Origin: Cyanodermella asteris
Taxonomy: Eukaryota; Ascomycota; Lecanoromycetes; Ostropales; Stictidaceae
Length of the DNA stretch: 64,000 nt
Direction: 5' to 3'
Assembly: GCA_900618795.1 (NCBI GenBank)
Contig: UYJD01000002.1
Span: forward strand, 1,814,908-1,878,907
The notes below the pieces were generated by a model. It was not told the origin of the DNA, searched no databases, and was given only the letters and a program-made list of their open reading frames with translations. Shown piece by piece: positions 23,310-34,751 of the stretch (position 1 is the stretch's first letter; every line of letters begins with the position of its first letter). Both the position numbers and the translations under genes were made by a program.

Positions 23310-25059
23310 ATGGCTACAGCTACCTGGGAAGAACGATCCAAGACAAAGCGTGACCAGACGAACAGTCTGATTCCAGCAGAATGGCGCCTGCAGAGTATAC
23401 CCTCCGTTGAAGAACAGCGAGACGTTGCCGGTCCATACCTGCACCAGTTCCTGACCCCAGGCGAGGTGGAAATCACGGAATCGCCACCTGAACACATCCT
23501 TGCAAAGACCACCACAGGACAGTGGAAGGCCGAAGAGGTTTTGCGTGCCTTTGCTCATCGAGCGTCTCTCGCCCATCAGCATGTGAGGCTCTGCATGGAT
23601 ACAGCATGAGAAGGAAATTAACGTGTGATTGCAGGTGAACTGTCTCTTGGAGATTTTCTTTGATGCTGCAATAGAAGACGCAAAGGCTCTTGATGCCTAT
23701 TTTGACCAGCACAAAAAGCCGATTGGCATGCTTCACGGTTTGCCTGTCAGTCTGAAGGACCAATTCCACGTCAGAGGGGTAGAGACCACAATGGGATATA
23801 CTGGCTGGATCGGAACGTTTCAGGGTCAGACAGGCACAAATAAGGAGCGCGTTTTTGAAAGCGTCATGGTCGAGGAACTCAAGAGTATGGGAGCCTTGCT
23901 TTACTGCAAGACAAGTGTACCACATACCTTGATGTCTGGTGAAACCATCAATAACATTGCTGGTTATTGTTTCAACCCCAAGAATCGCAATCTGAGCTCA
24001 GGAGGCAGTTCGGGCGGCGAAGGAGCTCTGATTGGGATGCGTGGCAGTCCGCTGGGGTTTGGCACTGATATTGGAGGCAGCATTCGTATACCTGCTGCTT
24101 TCAACGGTCTCTTTGGGTTGCGACCATCGACAGGACGCTTACCTTACGAAGGAGTGGCGAACTCAATGGATGGACAGAACACGATCCTGTCTGTCGTTGG
24201 TCCTTTATCGATTTCGATAGGGGGCATTCGACTGGCCACCCAAGCCATACTCTCTCAGCAGCCTTGGCTGCATGATCCGCTTGTGCATGAGATTCCTTGG
24301 CGTGAAGATCGCTACCAGGAGACTCTCGAGGCGGCGAAGGAAAAGGGAAAGTTGACTTTTGCGGTCATCCGACATGATGGCATCTGCCAGCTGCATCCAC
24401 CTGTGAAGAGGGCGCTGGAAAGCGTGATCAAACTTTTGGAAGAGCGCGGTCATAAAGTCATCGAATGGTCGCCTCCATCTTATAAGAGAGGGTTGGAGGT
24501 GGCTAATGCTACTTGGGACTACGATGGTGGTGCAGATGTCATGAAGGACTTTGGGCTGTCTGGCGAGGATATCGCTCCACAGGCTAGCATTACCCCACAA
24601 GGAGCCGCGCAGTACACAGGTAGCGCAATCGCTGCCAACAATGTTCGCAAGAGGGACTTCCAGAAGGAAGTTATGGAATACTGGAATTCGACTTCCCAGC
24701 AGACAGGCACTGGCAAGCCCATCGACGCCATCATCGCTCCAGCTGCCCCTTTTGCAGCAGCCAGACCTCTCAAGTACACCCATTATGTTTACACGATGAT
24801 CTGGAATGTGCTAGACTACACATCTTGCATACTACCAGTCACAACGGTCGACAAGGCGGTCGACATTGTGGATGCCAGCTTCAAACCTCTGAGCGATGTC
24901 GACCAGGAGACACAGGGCAACTATGACCCGGAGATCTACGACGGTGCGCATGTCAGTCTGCAAGTTGTTGGCAGACGTCTGGAAGAGGAGAAGGTCATTG
25001 CAGTGACCGAGTACATTTCCGAGTCATTGAAAGGAGGTAAGACTGGAGCGAAGCTCTAA
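23310..25059 (+). CDS. Amidase signature family enzyme (acetamidase-like)
   Basis: Two exons, 23310-23582 and 23635-25059, with a 52-nt intron; 565 aa, the usual length for fungal amidases. The Ser-cisSer-Lys triad is intact: Lys132 in PVSLKDQFHV, the cis-Ser in GGSSGGEGALI (Ser216/217) and the nucleophile Ser240 in GTDIGGSIRIPAA. C-terminal NVLDYTSCILPVT and LQVVGRRLEEEKV match the acetamidase/general amidase branch (AmdS-like). It would hydrolyse an aliphatic or aromatic amide to acid and ammonia, in nitrogen scavenging; the substrate is unknown. No signal peptide, so cytosolic. No linked regulator or transporter points to a dedicated pathway. Confidence 0.93.
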
Positions 25060-25227
25060 TGACCCAATTCTGATTTTTGTAAAGAAACTAAGAAATGTGG
25101 TTTAGCGTCCTAGAATCTGGAACTTATGATACCCAACAATTGCATCAGACCTATGATATCGCGGACGTGTGTTCTCAATTGATTAAACCAAGGTACTTAT
25201 TGAGAAACGCGCAGAACATCTCATATC
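25060..25227. other. Amidase 3' flank
   Basis: Short AT-rich stretch between the amidase stop and the structured-RNA candidate. Nothing else seen. Confidence 0.6.
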
Positions 25228-25471
25228 GACAACCCAGCAACGGCGCAGTGGTTAAGGCGCCAGAGTAAAGTGACATTACCGGGACTCGACACCCCTTCCC
25301 CTCCCCCTCCCCCTCCCCCTGCCCCGAGTTCGAGTCCCGACGTTGTCACTTTATTCGAAATAGGGAAGACTTGGGCTTCCCTTGAAATCATACCACTCAG
25401 CAAAAAACCCCGTCGGGGATTTCTAGGATGTCAGGCCATACGTGGCCTGGCATAATAGTTTGCCATTTTTT
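25228..25471 (+). ncRNA. Candidate Pol III-type structured RNA, tRNA-related
   Basis: A tRNA-like A box (ACGGCGCAGTGG, 25240-25251, then TTAAGGCGCCAGA as in tRNA-Leu/Ser D arms) is followed 75 nt later by a B-box-like AGTTCGAGTCC (25328-25338). GACAAC (25228-25233) is complementary to GTTGTC (25342-25347), like an acceptor stem, but the anticodon arm cannot be folded and about seven extra bases precede the D arm, so it is not a normal tRNA. The interior forms a long hairpin: 25266-25274 with 25345-25353 and 25280-25289 with 25330-25339. Downstream are AGGGAAG/CTTCCCT (25362-25382) and an 11-bp stem (25428-25438 with 25443-25453) closed by a TACG loop. The first run of four or more T in this strand is T6 at 25466-25471, a Pol III-type stop. 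A decayed tRNA-derived SINE is the main alternative. Confidence 0.35.
25290..25326 (-). repeat. G-quadruplex-forming pyrimidine/purine tract
   Basis: The plus strand holds six runs of four or five C, each separated by one or two bases (CCCCTTCCCCTCCCCCT and so on). The minus strand is therefore GGGG-N1/2 repeated six times, far above the usual four-tract G-quadruplex rule. It sits in the loop of the long hairpin in the structured-RNA candidate. Confidence 0.75.
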
Positions 25472-26633
25472 CCTACGATTCTAATGCTTGGCAGAGAGGC
25501 GGGCGCTTTGTTTTGGGGGGGATTTCTGGTTGTCTGATTCACGGCGTTGTTGTGTCTGAATCGGGAAGGCTTGGTCCCGCTCAGTGAATGAGGCTTACAA
25601 TGAGACCGCGCTCGGCTATTCACAAGCACGTATGCGTAGCTCTATCATCTGCTACTTGTCACAAACACTGCTTGTATATTTGTACAAAAGCCATAGAGCA
25701 GCTGATGATGCCTGTCATTGGACTAAATGATCGTGGAATTAACGGTTTGTAAGATGGTATTACACAGAGCTTTGATCATCGGTAGAGCAGTCCAAGAATG
25801 ATCCCAACCCAAAGCATTGAACAGTCGGCAAAGGTCCGCAAGCCAAAGCTCTTCTGGATACTTGTATCGATCATATATCGAACAATGATTGTAATTCTCC
25901 CGTGGAGGTTGCGAAGAACAACAGGGGCATTTGCCCAAGACTGCTGACATAAGCATACCATCACGTATTTGTGCATCCCTTCGCAGCGGTACTTCAACCT
26001 TCGATTAAGGGATAGCGTATGCCAGTGACAGCAGTCTTACCCTGGCGAACAGCTCAATTTGCTGACACAAACTTTGAGACGCCGTTACACCGTTGTCGAT
26101 TCCACCACTCGTTTGCCGGAGTCCTAAGTCCTTCTCCTTCTCCGAAAACGCTGATTTCCAGCAGCAGCAACAAGGCGCAGCTGAGGCAAAGCTCTATTGT
26201 CCTTGGATATGGATCTTAGCGACCGTCTTACAAAGGCCATCCCTAGTGATTCCATCTTTTGTGCCTTGCGTTGGGACTGGGACTCGCGCCGTTACGCGGC
26301 CCAGTTCCAATCGAGGTTGTCTGCGTGGGTCGTGACGCGTGTTTTAACTGGCTGCATATCGTTGACCAGTCGGTGAAGTAGCATCTGCGACATTCGAGTT
26401 CGGATTCGATCATCTCTTTGAAAGACTGTCAGCTTCACACTGATTACAAGTTCTTGTTACGTCGTGGCTTTTCATTTCCTCTTAATTGTTTCTTGCAGCG
26501 ACAACACCTTCGTGGCTATCTATTCTTATGTCCTCTCTCCTTAACCACCAGCGACCAGAAGTATTGGCCTGCCGTTACGGCCTCTGTTATACGGACGACG
26601 AATTTCCCTGATGGGTAGCAGCCTGATGGGCAC
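25472..26633. other. 1.2-kb intergenic, no gene seen
   Basis: Short frames only. An upstream exon of the following membrane-protein gene could be hidden near its right end, but I see no supported one. Confidence 0.5.
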
Positions 26634-28529
26634 ATGAGTCTAGCGGCAATGGCGATGAGCTTGTCGGAAGCTACTTACGAGGCTGTCGATGAGCAAAGGC
26701 GTCTCGATGACGGGAGTAATCTATTGCATGACAATGCTGCCGACAAGACTTTTGAGCGAGGTCCTCACAGAAGTCTTCTGGCACAGCTGATGAAGTTCTT
26801 GAGCTGGCGCTCGCTGCTAGACCGCACGAGGTAAGGTGAATTCGTGGACATCACCACGCAAATCGGAGCACTTCAAATCAGCGGCAGAAGTGACAAATGT
26901 TCCCCCGCGCCTTCTTTCCTCATTAATCTGCGAGTATTTGGAGCCATACTCATAATGCAGGAAAGCCAATTCATGCTCCGTCAGGCACGTCCGCACTTTT
27001 CAACACTTGCAATGCCTAAAGCGCGTTCCGTCCCCAGGCTATTAAGCATGGATTTGCTTTCAGCGAAGTTCATTGTCCATTGCTTTCAATGTCGTACAAA
27101 TGGACGCTAATTTTTGCATAGCTTCCTTGGAGCGCTCGCTTTCAACATACCAGCAATCGCCATCATTGCATTATTGCCTATCTACAGAAAGAGCTGGTTC
27201 CCCAGGGCAAGACGCTCCGATATCCGCCTTCTCAATGGCTTCCGGCATGTCCACCTATTCTCCAGCATTGTCTGCGAAAGTTTACCTCGAGCGGGATGGG
27301 TGACAATCGGGGATAGAGCGTCAAGGTCGTATTCAGAAAGACTCCGATTGACACACACATTACTCCTGTTCCAACTGATACTGGGCGTCTTGGTTGTCAT
27401 GCTGCTTTCGTCTTTTGCACCGGCTTGGATGGTCCCCAATCTCCCACCAGAAACGGCCCACGAGACTCTGCTCTACATCAAGCTGAGCATCTACCTCATT
27501 CTGCCGGCAGCTGTCAATGCAGCTCTTGCAGTCTCAGCGCGAGCGCTCGATCGCCCGGACGTCCCACTGCTCGGAAGCATCACCAACCTATTACTCAATT
27601 TCGGCTCCAGTTACCACGTCGAAAGCTGGGGCGCCGGCGACCTGGTGACAACGCACACTCGAATCGCACTGGCCGGTGACACGTTCGCCGCGGTCGTCGC
27701 CTTTGTCTACTTCCACTTCACGACACCGTTCTTGCAGAGCAATACAAAAGGCAAGCACTCGATGCCGAATTTGAGGGCTCTGTATGTCCTTCTCGTTCCA
27801 GGCGGCTGCACTTTCGTCGAAGCACTTGCCCGTAATGGTCTTCGACTCGCTGCCGTGAACGCAATCGGACCGATGCGCATCCTCCACGAGCAAGCTTACA
27901 CGGCATACCGAGAACTGCGCTGGACGCTCAACACGATATCGTCTGGCGTTCTCGAAGTCACCGCCCTCACTTGGATCTCGCACGACTGGAGCGAGCTCCG
28001 CGCATCACTGGGTGGCCCGCATGCGACCTTCGTCCGTGCTCGAGTGTCTCGTGCCTGTGATCTTCTCACGCCCGTGTGCATCTGTGCTGTGGGCGCATTC
28101 GCGATCGAGATGTTCGGCAACGCCTACGCCGTCGACGCCGGGATCCAATCTTACGTGTCGACAGCTGTTGGTGGCAAGAATTCACGCGACGTCGTGGAGA
28201 TGACCAAGAAAATATGGGCGCACCTCGAAGTGCAAAATGTCTTTTACGTGCTGGGGCTGCAGCTGGCGGCTCTCTTGTTGGCGACGAAGCCGGCGTGGTG
28301 GATGATTGCTGGGCTGACGACTCAGGTTCTGTACGTGGTGCCGGCGACGTTGACGTACAATGCGAAAGACATCAGGGACGACGAGGCATGGGAGTATGTC
28401 GGCAGGGTCGTTGAGGGAAGTCGCGTCTTTTGGTTCGTGGTGGTGGTGGGCGTGGTGTTGGCTTGGACGATGTGCTTGGTGACGGGGTGGAGGGGAAGGT
28501 TGAGGTTTGACACGTTCCGAAAGGCATGA
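26634..28529 (+). CDS. Multi-pass membrane protein, MATE-like
   Basis: Modelled as exons 26634-26830 and 27122-28529 (534 aa). The GT-AG intron of 291 nt keeps the frame (AG|C Ser) and joins a polar N-terminus (SLLAQLMKFLSWRSLL) to SFLGALAFNIPAIAIIALL. The second exon shows some ten hydrophobic helices in pairs, with LPRAGWVTIGD between helices, LTHTLLLFQLILGVLVVML, and a final helix FWFVVVVGVVLAWTMCLVTG. This pattern resembles fungal MATE/MOP-type flippase relatives, which export or flip small molecules. I do not see a diagnostic signature, so the family is tentative. The long intron may hide a further exon. It converges on the GH16 gene. Confidence 0.6.
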
Positions 28530-28987
28530 CGTCGAGGGAAGGGGGTGAGGTATTTGACTTGGCCAAGCTATTGCATTCAGTGCTCGGCCTTGTGCACGCA
28601 TAACGGCTGATGAGCGCGCTGCGATTCTTGACGGTGTTCAACGGCCTGGCATACGAAACGAATAGGAAAGTTTGGGAGGCTTAGACGGCCAAGCTTACTG
28701 GCTGCAATGGATTCATGAATTTGTTCAACTTCTTGTTTGACTCTAAGACCGACTTGGGTTTTGACGAAGCTGCCGGCACCTTCGCCCTACGACCCCCCGA
28801 ATAAAAGAGGGGCGCTTGCCTCATGTCATCTTTCCAGCTGGCCGAACGTGACTGTGTCCAATTCTGGGACTGAGCTGTAACCAACCATACCCGTTCCCTG
28901 GCGAGGAGGACCCCAATGGATAGAGAACATGCACGACAGAAGCACACGAGAACGCTCAAAGGTGTCCCAAGGCACACTCAAAAGTCT
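28530..28987. other. Convergent 3' flanks
   Basis: Lies between the stops of the membrane-protein gene and the GH16-like gene. No gene seen. Confidence 0.7.
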
Positions 28988-29948
28988 CTACGCGCTTCCC
29001 GAGAGATTGTAGTACATCTCAATCTTGGAGATGCTGAGGACGTTGTCCTGCTTGGGCGGTCCCTGGCTCCAGCTACCCCCGTTGGCCCAGTTGTTCCAGA
29101 CCCAAGGCGTGGCGACGGTCGGCGCGTGCTTGCTGAGCTCGGCCTGCTTGACGCCGTCCAGGTAGAACTTGACGTTGCCCGGCACCCAGTCGATGCGGTA
29201 CTCGTGGTAGGCGGTCGTGGCGTCCTCCGGCATGGGACCCTCGGTGGTGGTCGAGGGCCCGCCCTTGGGGTCTTGGTTGGTGTAGTGGATCTTGGTCATG
29301 TTGGCCGTGAGGATCTCAATGTCCGTCTCCTCGGCATTCTGGTTGTTGTACGAGAAAAAGCCTGTTACCAGTGTTGTCAGTGAGGATGTTCATGTGAAGG
29401 AGTCTATGTCTGTGCGGCATCATATGCTGCTAGTCCGATGCAGGGCTTGGTGCAACTACATCCCCGCTGTTTCATGCGGATGGATGCTTGGGGCCCAAGC
29501 TTTGAGGTGGGACGAATTACTCACCTGCACAAACACCTTCCGAGGCACCGATCTTGGCGACGGTACGCACGCTGCCGTATAGCAGCTTGGCCGTCGAGGC
29601 GATCTCGGCACCCAGGATCGATGGGCCGGACTGTCCACCGGGGACAGTCATCTGCAGGGCGCCGCCGGTGACCTTGACGTTCGCGTTGGTGTAATCTTGC
29701 GAGTACTTTGCATCGCCAGCTTTGGGAATGTGGTCAGGCGAAACAGCAAGGCCTTCAGGCAAGGCGCTCAGCTTGCTGAAGTCGAAGGTCGAGCCATGGG
29801 TGAAGCTTCCGGTGCCGGGGACGTTCCAAAAGTTGCCCGACTTGGTGACCGCGGAACCGGAAGGAGTTGTGGACGCGGTGTTGACGGCAGCGGGCATGGC
29901 CAGGGCCGGAGCGGCCAGCAGAAGAGCGGAAATGAAGGCGGAGACCAT
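28988..29948 (-). CDS. Secreted GH16-like glucanase/transglycosylase
   Basis: Two exons, 29948-29525 and 29361-28988, with a 163-nt intron; 265 aa. A clear signal peptide (MVSAFISALLLAAPALA) precedes a Ser/Thr-rich spacer and a concanavalin-like jelly-roll. The GH16 active-site strand is NAEETDIEIL, E-x-D-x-E with Glu153 as likely nucleophile and Glu157 as acid/base; it lies just after the splice join, with FFSYNNQ before it as expected. YHEYRIDWVPGNVKFYLDG is the conserved GH16 strand after the active site. The enzyme probably cuts or rearranges beta-1,3/1,4-glucans in the wall or in plant material. No GPI signal is seen, so it is likely free and secreted. The donor and acceptor both fit. 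Confidence 0.88.
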
Positions 29949-31756
29949 TTTGAATTGGTAAAGGAGTGTCGTGAATGGTAGTTTTGAGCTGCAATGAAAT
30001 GAAAGTAGTTGTAGTTGGAACAGGGAAAGTCTTTACGGAGGAATGAAAGAACGGCGGTGAGAGAAAAGATATAATTGCAAAATTGAGATAATGACTGTCA
30101 AAGCCAAGTCAATTGGTGAGTCCGAACGAATGAGTGAAGGTGATTGACGCAGCTGCAGAAGAATCTAGTCAAGAGGTAGGACGGGAGGACAGAATTATAT
30201 GACCGGACGACCAAGAAATGCAAATTCACACCAGACACACACGACGCAGACCCCGGACAAAGAGTGCTGCGCCAGAATCCATGGTGAGTGTCTCAATCTC
30301 GTCAGCTTGGCTGTGCCGCCACGAGTGTGTCCGGCAAACAGGTGGAAGAACAGACAGGAGTTGCGCCGGCTGACAGTAAGGAGGCTCGGGAGACTCTTTT
30401 CAGGGTTACTTTAAGCGCCATTGGGGAAATCTGGCCGGCTATCAAGCCACCAAAGTAAGGCTCTAGAGCAGCATCAGGGGCATGGGCCATCGACTCAGGA
30501 GATTGACGAGCTGTGGTTTGTCCGTCGTCTCGACGTGCGCCCTGCTCAGATGAGATCCTGGCCGAGTCAGCGTCTCTTCAACGTCTAGCAGGCATGCTTG
30601 TGCAGATTGACAGGCAGGTGAAATCGGATGACTTGGTTTCCGTTGCGAAAGCGCTACAACGGCAAGCTCGTGAGCCTGGTTTCCGGCGAACTGGCCAATG
30701 TGAGAGTGTATGTGGCTGCTGCAACGCTAGACATGTTGCAACGCCAGGGATGGACAGCCGGCGACTTGAAACAAGCCTCATTCAGGGCTCCAGCGAATAA
30801 TCTCTGCGCGCTCAGACTCGATCCTCCGGTCCGCCTTTCCATCCAAGAATTGCTTCTTTAACCATTCATCACGTCAGTAAGAGCGGAGTAGCGTGGCATT
30901 CGTGCTTTGGCAACGAAGACCGATGTTATCCGCTTTACCAGTCAGCATCAGAAGGCCGCGTAGAGCCACCTTGGGACTCGAGCGTGGCGCCAAGCAGGTA
31001 CAGCAATAGATCGTTCAGCGACTTGTCAAGTTGCTCACCTTTAGCTGCACGACAGGAAGGCGTTGAGACGAGGGCGCCCGGATGGCTACCGAATTACTCC
31101 AGGCTGGACGAGTGGAAGACCTGATCCCTGACCGCACCACCGCCTTGCTTGCAGAGGGAGGCATTTCAAGCGACGGAGACGCCGCTGTTCATGCTTCAAA
31201 CCATTGCGAATTTCGTGAAACACTCGGGACGATACTCATGAACTACTGGAGTCGCGGCTGTTGAGATTGTATGCTCTCTGCCTGAAACTCTGCCTGGTGG
31301 AGCAATATGATCGTGCGTCCTCCAGGATGCGCCTCAGGTGCACACGACTACGACCAAGCAAAACGTTTCTCCACTCATGGCATGCAGGAACAGCCACTCA
31401 AGATGAAATCAAGTCCTCCTACAGATGCAAGGCGTACGCACAATGTGTAGGCTGCCAAGTTGGTGAATTGTGACTCCGGCGGCAGTTCAGCGCTGACCCG
31501 CGCGGCTGCTCGCCTAAACTCCGCGCAAGAACTGACGTTCCGCCAACTCCGCCGCATCGAATTTGTCTCGATTCCTCTATCTTATTCTGATATTCGTACA
31601 TGCATCCAATCGATCAGCCTGTCACTCCTGCGGCCACACAGCATCCGTCTCGGCTGACACTGCACACTCAAACATAGTCTTCGGCCTGTTTCGGATACCT
31701 GCTGGTCGACACGACAAGATCGTCTTGTCGCGAAACCCCATCTTCGTTGCATCACC
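29949..31756. other. 1.8-kb divergent intergenic region, no gene seen
   Basis: Promoters of the GH16-like gene (AT-rich agatataattgc near 30068) and of PRP45. A 60-codon frame from ATG 31082 is the only small candidate and has no recognisable character. Confidence 0.55.
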
Positions 31757-33571
31757 ATGGCCTCGACCCTGGCAAAGGCCCTGCCTAAGCCTCGATACAC
31801 CGGTGAGCACGAACAAGCGCAGCAGACTACTGGATCGACTCGAGCACCGCGCATTATTTCTGCCTCAGATGCTAGTCAACAGCAGCTTGTGCGACGAGAG
31901 AATGGGCCGCCAGCCTACGGTCGAAGAGCAGGGTGGCGTCCAAGAGCGCCAGAGGACTACGGCGATGGAGGCGCGTTTCCTGAAATTGCGGTGGCACAAT
32001 ACCCGCTCGACATGGGAAGGAAAGGGGGCCAATCCAAGTCGAACGCACTAGCAGTGCAGGTCGATTCGGAGGGAAAGGTGCGCTACGACGCGTTGGTCAA
32101 GCAGGGCCATGGCGAAGGAAGGACGGTACACTCCAGTTTCAAGGACTTGATTCCGCTACGTCAGCAGGCAAATGCAGGCGAAATCAGCTTGGATCGGCCG
32201 AATGAAGAGCAGATTGCGGAGAGCAAGAGAAAGACGGAGGAGGCTCTGGCAAAATTGACGAACCAAGCTCTCGCGGCACAGAAGCCCAAGAACAGCATCG
32301 CCGGCGCGGTTGGAAAGAGGGAGGCCACATATGTGCGATATACCCCTGCTTCGGACCAGATGGGACAAAGAGGAAGTGGCGGTGATCGAATCATGAAGAT
32401 TGTGCAAAAGCAGATCGATCCGATGGAGCCGCCAAAATTCAAGCACAAGAAAATCCCCCGAGGACCGCCCAGTCCCCCAGCGCCCGTGATGCACAGTCCG
32501 CCCAGAAAGCTTACAGCCGAAGACCAGGAGAATTGGAAGATCCCTCCGCCAATCTCAAATTGGAAAAATCCTAAGGGTTACACTATAGCTCTCGACAAAC
32601 GACTTGCGGCAGATGGCCGAGGTCTCCAGGATGTGACGATCAATGACAAGTTTGCACAATTCTCGGAAGCACTATTCACGGCCGATCGACACGCTCGAGA
32701 GGAAGTCAGACAGCGAGCACAAATGCAGCAGCGTATTGCAGAACGTGAGAAGACAGAGAAGGAGGAACGGCTACGTCAAATGGCACAGAAAGCACGCGAC
32801 GATGCTCGGGCTGCTGCGGCGGGCAGAGAGTCGGGTTCAAGATCTCCGCCCAGACGACGAAGGCGGTCCTCATCATACGACAGTCGGGACAGATCGAGAA
32901 CAAGGTCGGTTTCGTCCTACTCCCGCACGCCGTCTCGCTCTGGCAGTGACGACGAGGACAGAGCCGGGGAAAAGGCGCGACGAGAACGAGAACGTCGACG
33001 ACAAGAACAGCGACGGCAGGACGAGAAGGAGTTCAGGCAGTCGAGGATGGGTGCTGAGCGGAAGATGAAAGCCATGGCGAGAGACCAAGGACGAGATATA
33101 TCTGAAAAGGTGGCTCTCGGTCTAGCCAAACCGACGGCGAGCGGCGAGTCGATGTACGATTCTCGTCTTTTCAATCAGACCAGCGGCTTCGATACTGGAT
33201 TCAATGAGGATCAAGCGTATGATAAGCCGCTGTTTGCTGCCCAGGACACCATCAACAGCATCTACAGACCCAAGGTCAACAATGACGACGACGATGATGT
33301 AGAAGCTGGGCAGGCGGAGATGGACCGGATTCAGAAGCAGAATCGGTTTGAGGTGCTGGGCAAGGCTGCGAAAGGCTTCAGGGGCGCTGATATTGCGGAG
33401 GACCGAGCCGGACCGGTCCAGTTCGAAAGAGATGCGGATCCGTTCGCGATTGATGATTTGATCAAAGAAGCGAGTGGCGGAGCTGCCGCCGGGTCAGGCG
33501 GCTCGAAACGATATGGCATGGACAAGTCGGACGAACGGGCTTCAAAGAGGGCTCGAGTGGACGAAGAGTGA
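31757..33571 (+). CDS. PRP45: Pre-mRNA splicing factor Prp45/SNW1 (SKIP)
   Basis: Single-exon frame of 604 aa. The N-terminus has PPAYGRRAGWRPRAPEDYGDGGAFPEI and MGRKG, typical of SKIP proteins. The SNW domain spans about residues 160-330, with YVRYTPA, MKIVQKQIDPMEPPKFKHKK and the name-giving SNWKNPKGYTIALDKRLA (267-284). The rest is Arg/Glu-rich coiled coil with an RS-like patch (RSPPRRRRRSSSYDSRDRS) and the family element YDSRLFNQTSGFDTGFNEDQAY, DKPLF. Prp45 belongs to the Prp19/NTC-related complex and stays with the catalytic spliceosome. Having no intron in a splicing-factor gene is not unusual here. Start is the first Met in good context (caccATGG). Confidence 0.96.
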   Translation: MASTLAKALPKPRYTGEHEQAQQTTGSTRAPRIISASDASQQQLVRRENGPPAYGRRAGWRPRAPEDYGDGGAFPEIAVAQYPLDMGRKGGQSKSNALAVQVDSEGKVRYDALVKQGHGEGRTVHSSFKDLIPLRQQANAGEISLDRPNEEQIAESKRKTEEALAKLTNQALAAQKPKNSIAGAVGKREATYVRYTPASDQMGQRGSGGDRIMKIVQKQIDPMEPPKFKHKKIPRGPPSPPAPVMHSPPRKLTAEDQENWKIPPPISNWKNPKGYTIALDKRLAADGRGLQDVTINDKFAQFSEALFTADRHAREEVRQRAQMQQRIAEREKTEKEERLRQMAQKARDDARAAAAGRESGSRSPPRRRRRSSSYDSRDRSRTRSVSSYSRTPSRSGSDDEDRAGEKARRERERRRQEQRRQDEKEFRQSRMGAERKMKAMARDQGRDISEKVALGLAKPTASGESMYDSRLFNQTSGFDTGFNEDQAYDKPLFAAQDTINSIYRPKVNNDDDDDVEAGQAEMDRIQKQNRFEVLGKAAKGFRGADIAEDRAGPVQFERDADPFAIDDLIKEASGGAAAGSGGSKRYGMDKSDERASKRARVDEE

Positions 33572-33843
33572 TACCATGATGTGCAATTATTCATTGTTCA
33601 TTCGAATCGAGATGAACCCCTTGGGTGTCAGCTACTCTGGGCGCTGACGCATCGTCTGATGCACTGTCTGATGCATTATTCTGTGGGCTACTCTTCTAGC
33701 AGCGGCCTGTCGACAATTCGATGTGACAACATGTGCACCTACGGAACAAGTCTCGACCGAGACCTTCCCCTTTCCCACTGACATTGTGAGTTTGTCAGGG
33801 TCACTCGCGCAGTCCCATCATTGTCGCCCTTCTGTTATGCCGA
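33572..33843. other. Short convergent spacer
   Basis: Lies between the PRP45 and Gfa-like stops; contains two near copies of gtctgatgca around 33654-33675. No gene. Confidence 0.7.
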
Positions 33844-34751
33844 TCACAACTTCTGGCTATCCGCATCATCGATAACCTCACTGGAATTATCAATCCCCGT
33901 CCACTTAGTCTTCCCATCCGGGATGTCGACAACCCTCTGTGGATAGAACATGTGGCACTGCGGCGCAAACTTCTTCCTATCTTCCTTACTCTTGAACTTC
34001 AGCAGCGTCGGGAACAGCAAGATCATGTTCCTCCCCTCATCCATGATCGGCGTCCGGCAGTACGAGCAGCTGACCTTGCACGGCAGCTTGTGCACCGTCG
34101 TCTTGTCCTGGCTATCGTACCAAGCCAGATCATGGTGGCCGTGCGTAAAGTTGATGTCCGTCTTGTGGAAGATTGCCGCCCATTGGAACGGCGCACCTGT
34201 GTCACACAGTCTCCGGTCAGCCACAATTCGACACACTCGAGTCAAACCCTTATGCGTTTAGTGCAGAATGCGTTCTTACCGTGGATCACCTGGCAGGTCG
34301 TGCAGTGACAGTATTTGCTCGACAGCGGCTTGTCCCGACTCAACTGGAACTTGACCTTGCCACAGTGGCAGCTGCCCTCGTGCTTGACGTCAAAGTCTTT
34401 GGCGTCGTCGTGCACCCGGTACGGTGGTCGGGCCTTCCAGTCGTCTTTTCCGGTGGGGTGTGTGTCTTGGACGGAGGTCTTGTCGGTGCTGTTCGCGTCC
34501 CCTTCGACGTGGGAGTTGGCGTCGGCGCGGTGCTCGTGCTTGTTGTATGTGTTGTCGGCCATGTTCCGGGCGTGGGTGCCGAATGAGCGGGTTGGGGCTG
34601 AGATGCGTGTGCGAGGGGCGTGGATTGAGTGGGTTATGGGCTTGGGAGAGTGGATTGACGTGAGGAACCCAGGAGAGGTTAGTGTGATGGGAGGTGAGAT
34701 TGTAGAGAGGCGGGCGAAGGAGCACCTGATAGACGGTGTAAAGGTGGGCAT
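33844..34751 (-). CDS. Gfa/CENP-V family zinc protein
   Basis: Two exons, 34751-34280 and 34196-33844, with an 83-nt intron; 274 aa from the first Met, or 211 aa from Met64 (ATG 34562). The core is the glutathione-dependent formaldehyde-activating enzyme (Gfa/CENP-V) fold: HEGSCHCGKVKF (Cys128, Cys130), KYCHCTTCQVIHGAPFQWAA (Cys148, 150, 153) and CKVSCSYCRTP (Cys197, 201, 204), which together bind zinc. Fungal members are mostly uncharacterised thiol or glutathione-linked enzymes. The first 63 residues are Ser/Thr/Arg-rich with few acids and could be a mitochondrial leader; if so, the two Met codons could give two locations. C-terminus is acidic. Family call is good, substrate unknown. Confidence 0.87.

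Noticed and set aside
25228-25348. Functional tRNA-Leu or tRNA-Ser gene
   Set aside because: A and B boxes and acceptor-like ends are present, but the anticodon arm cannot pair, extra bases precede the D arm and the T stem has mismatches.
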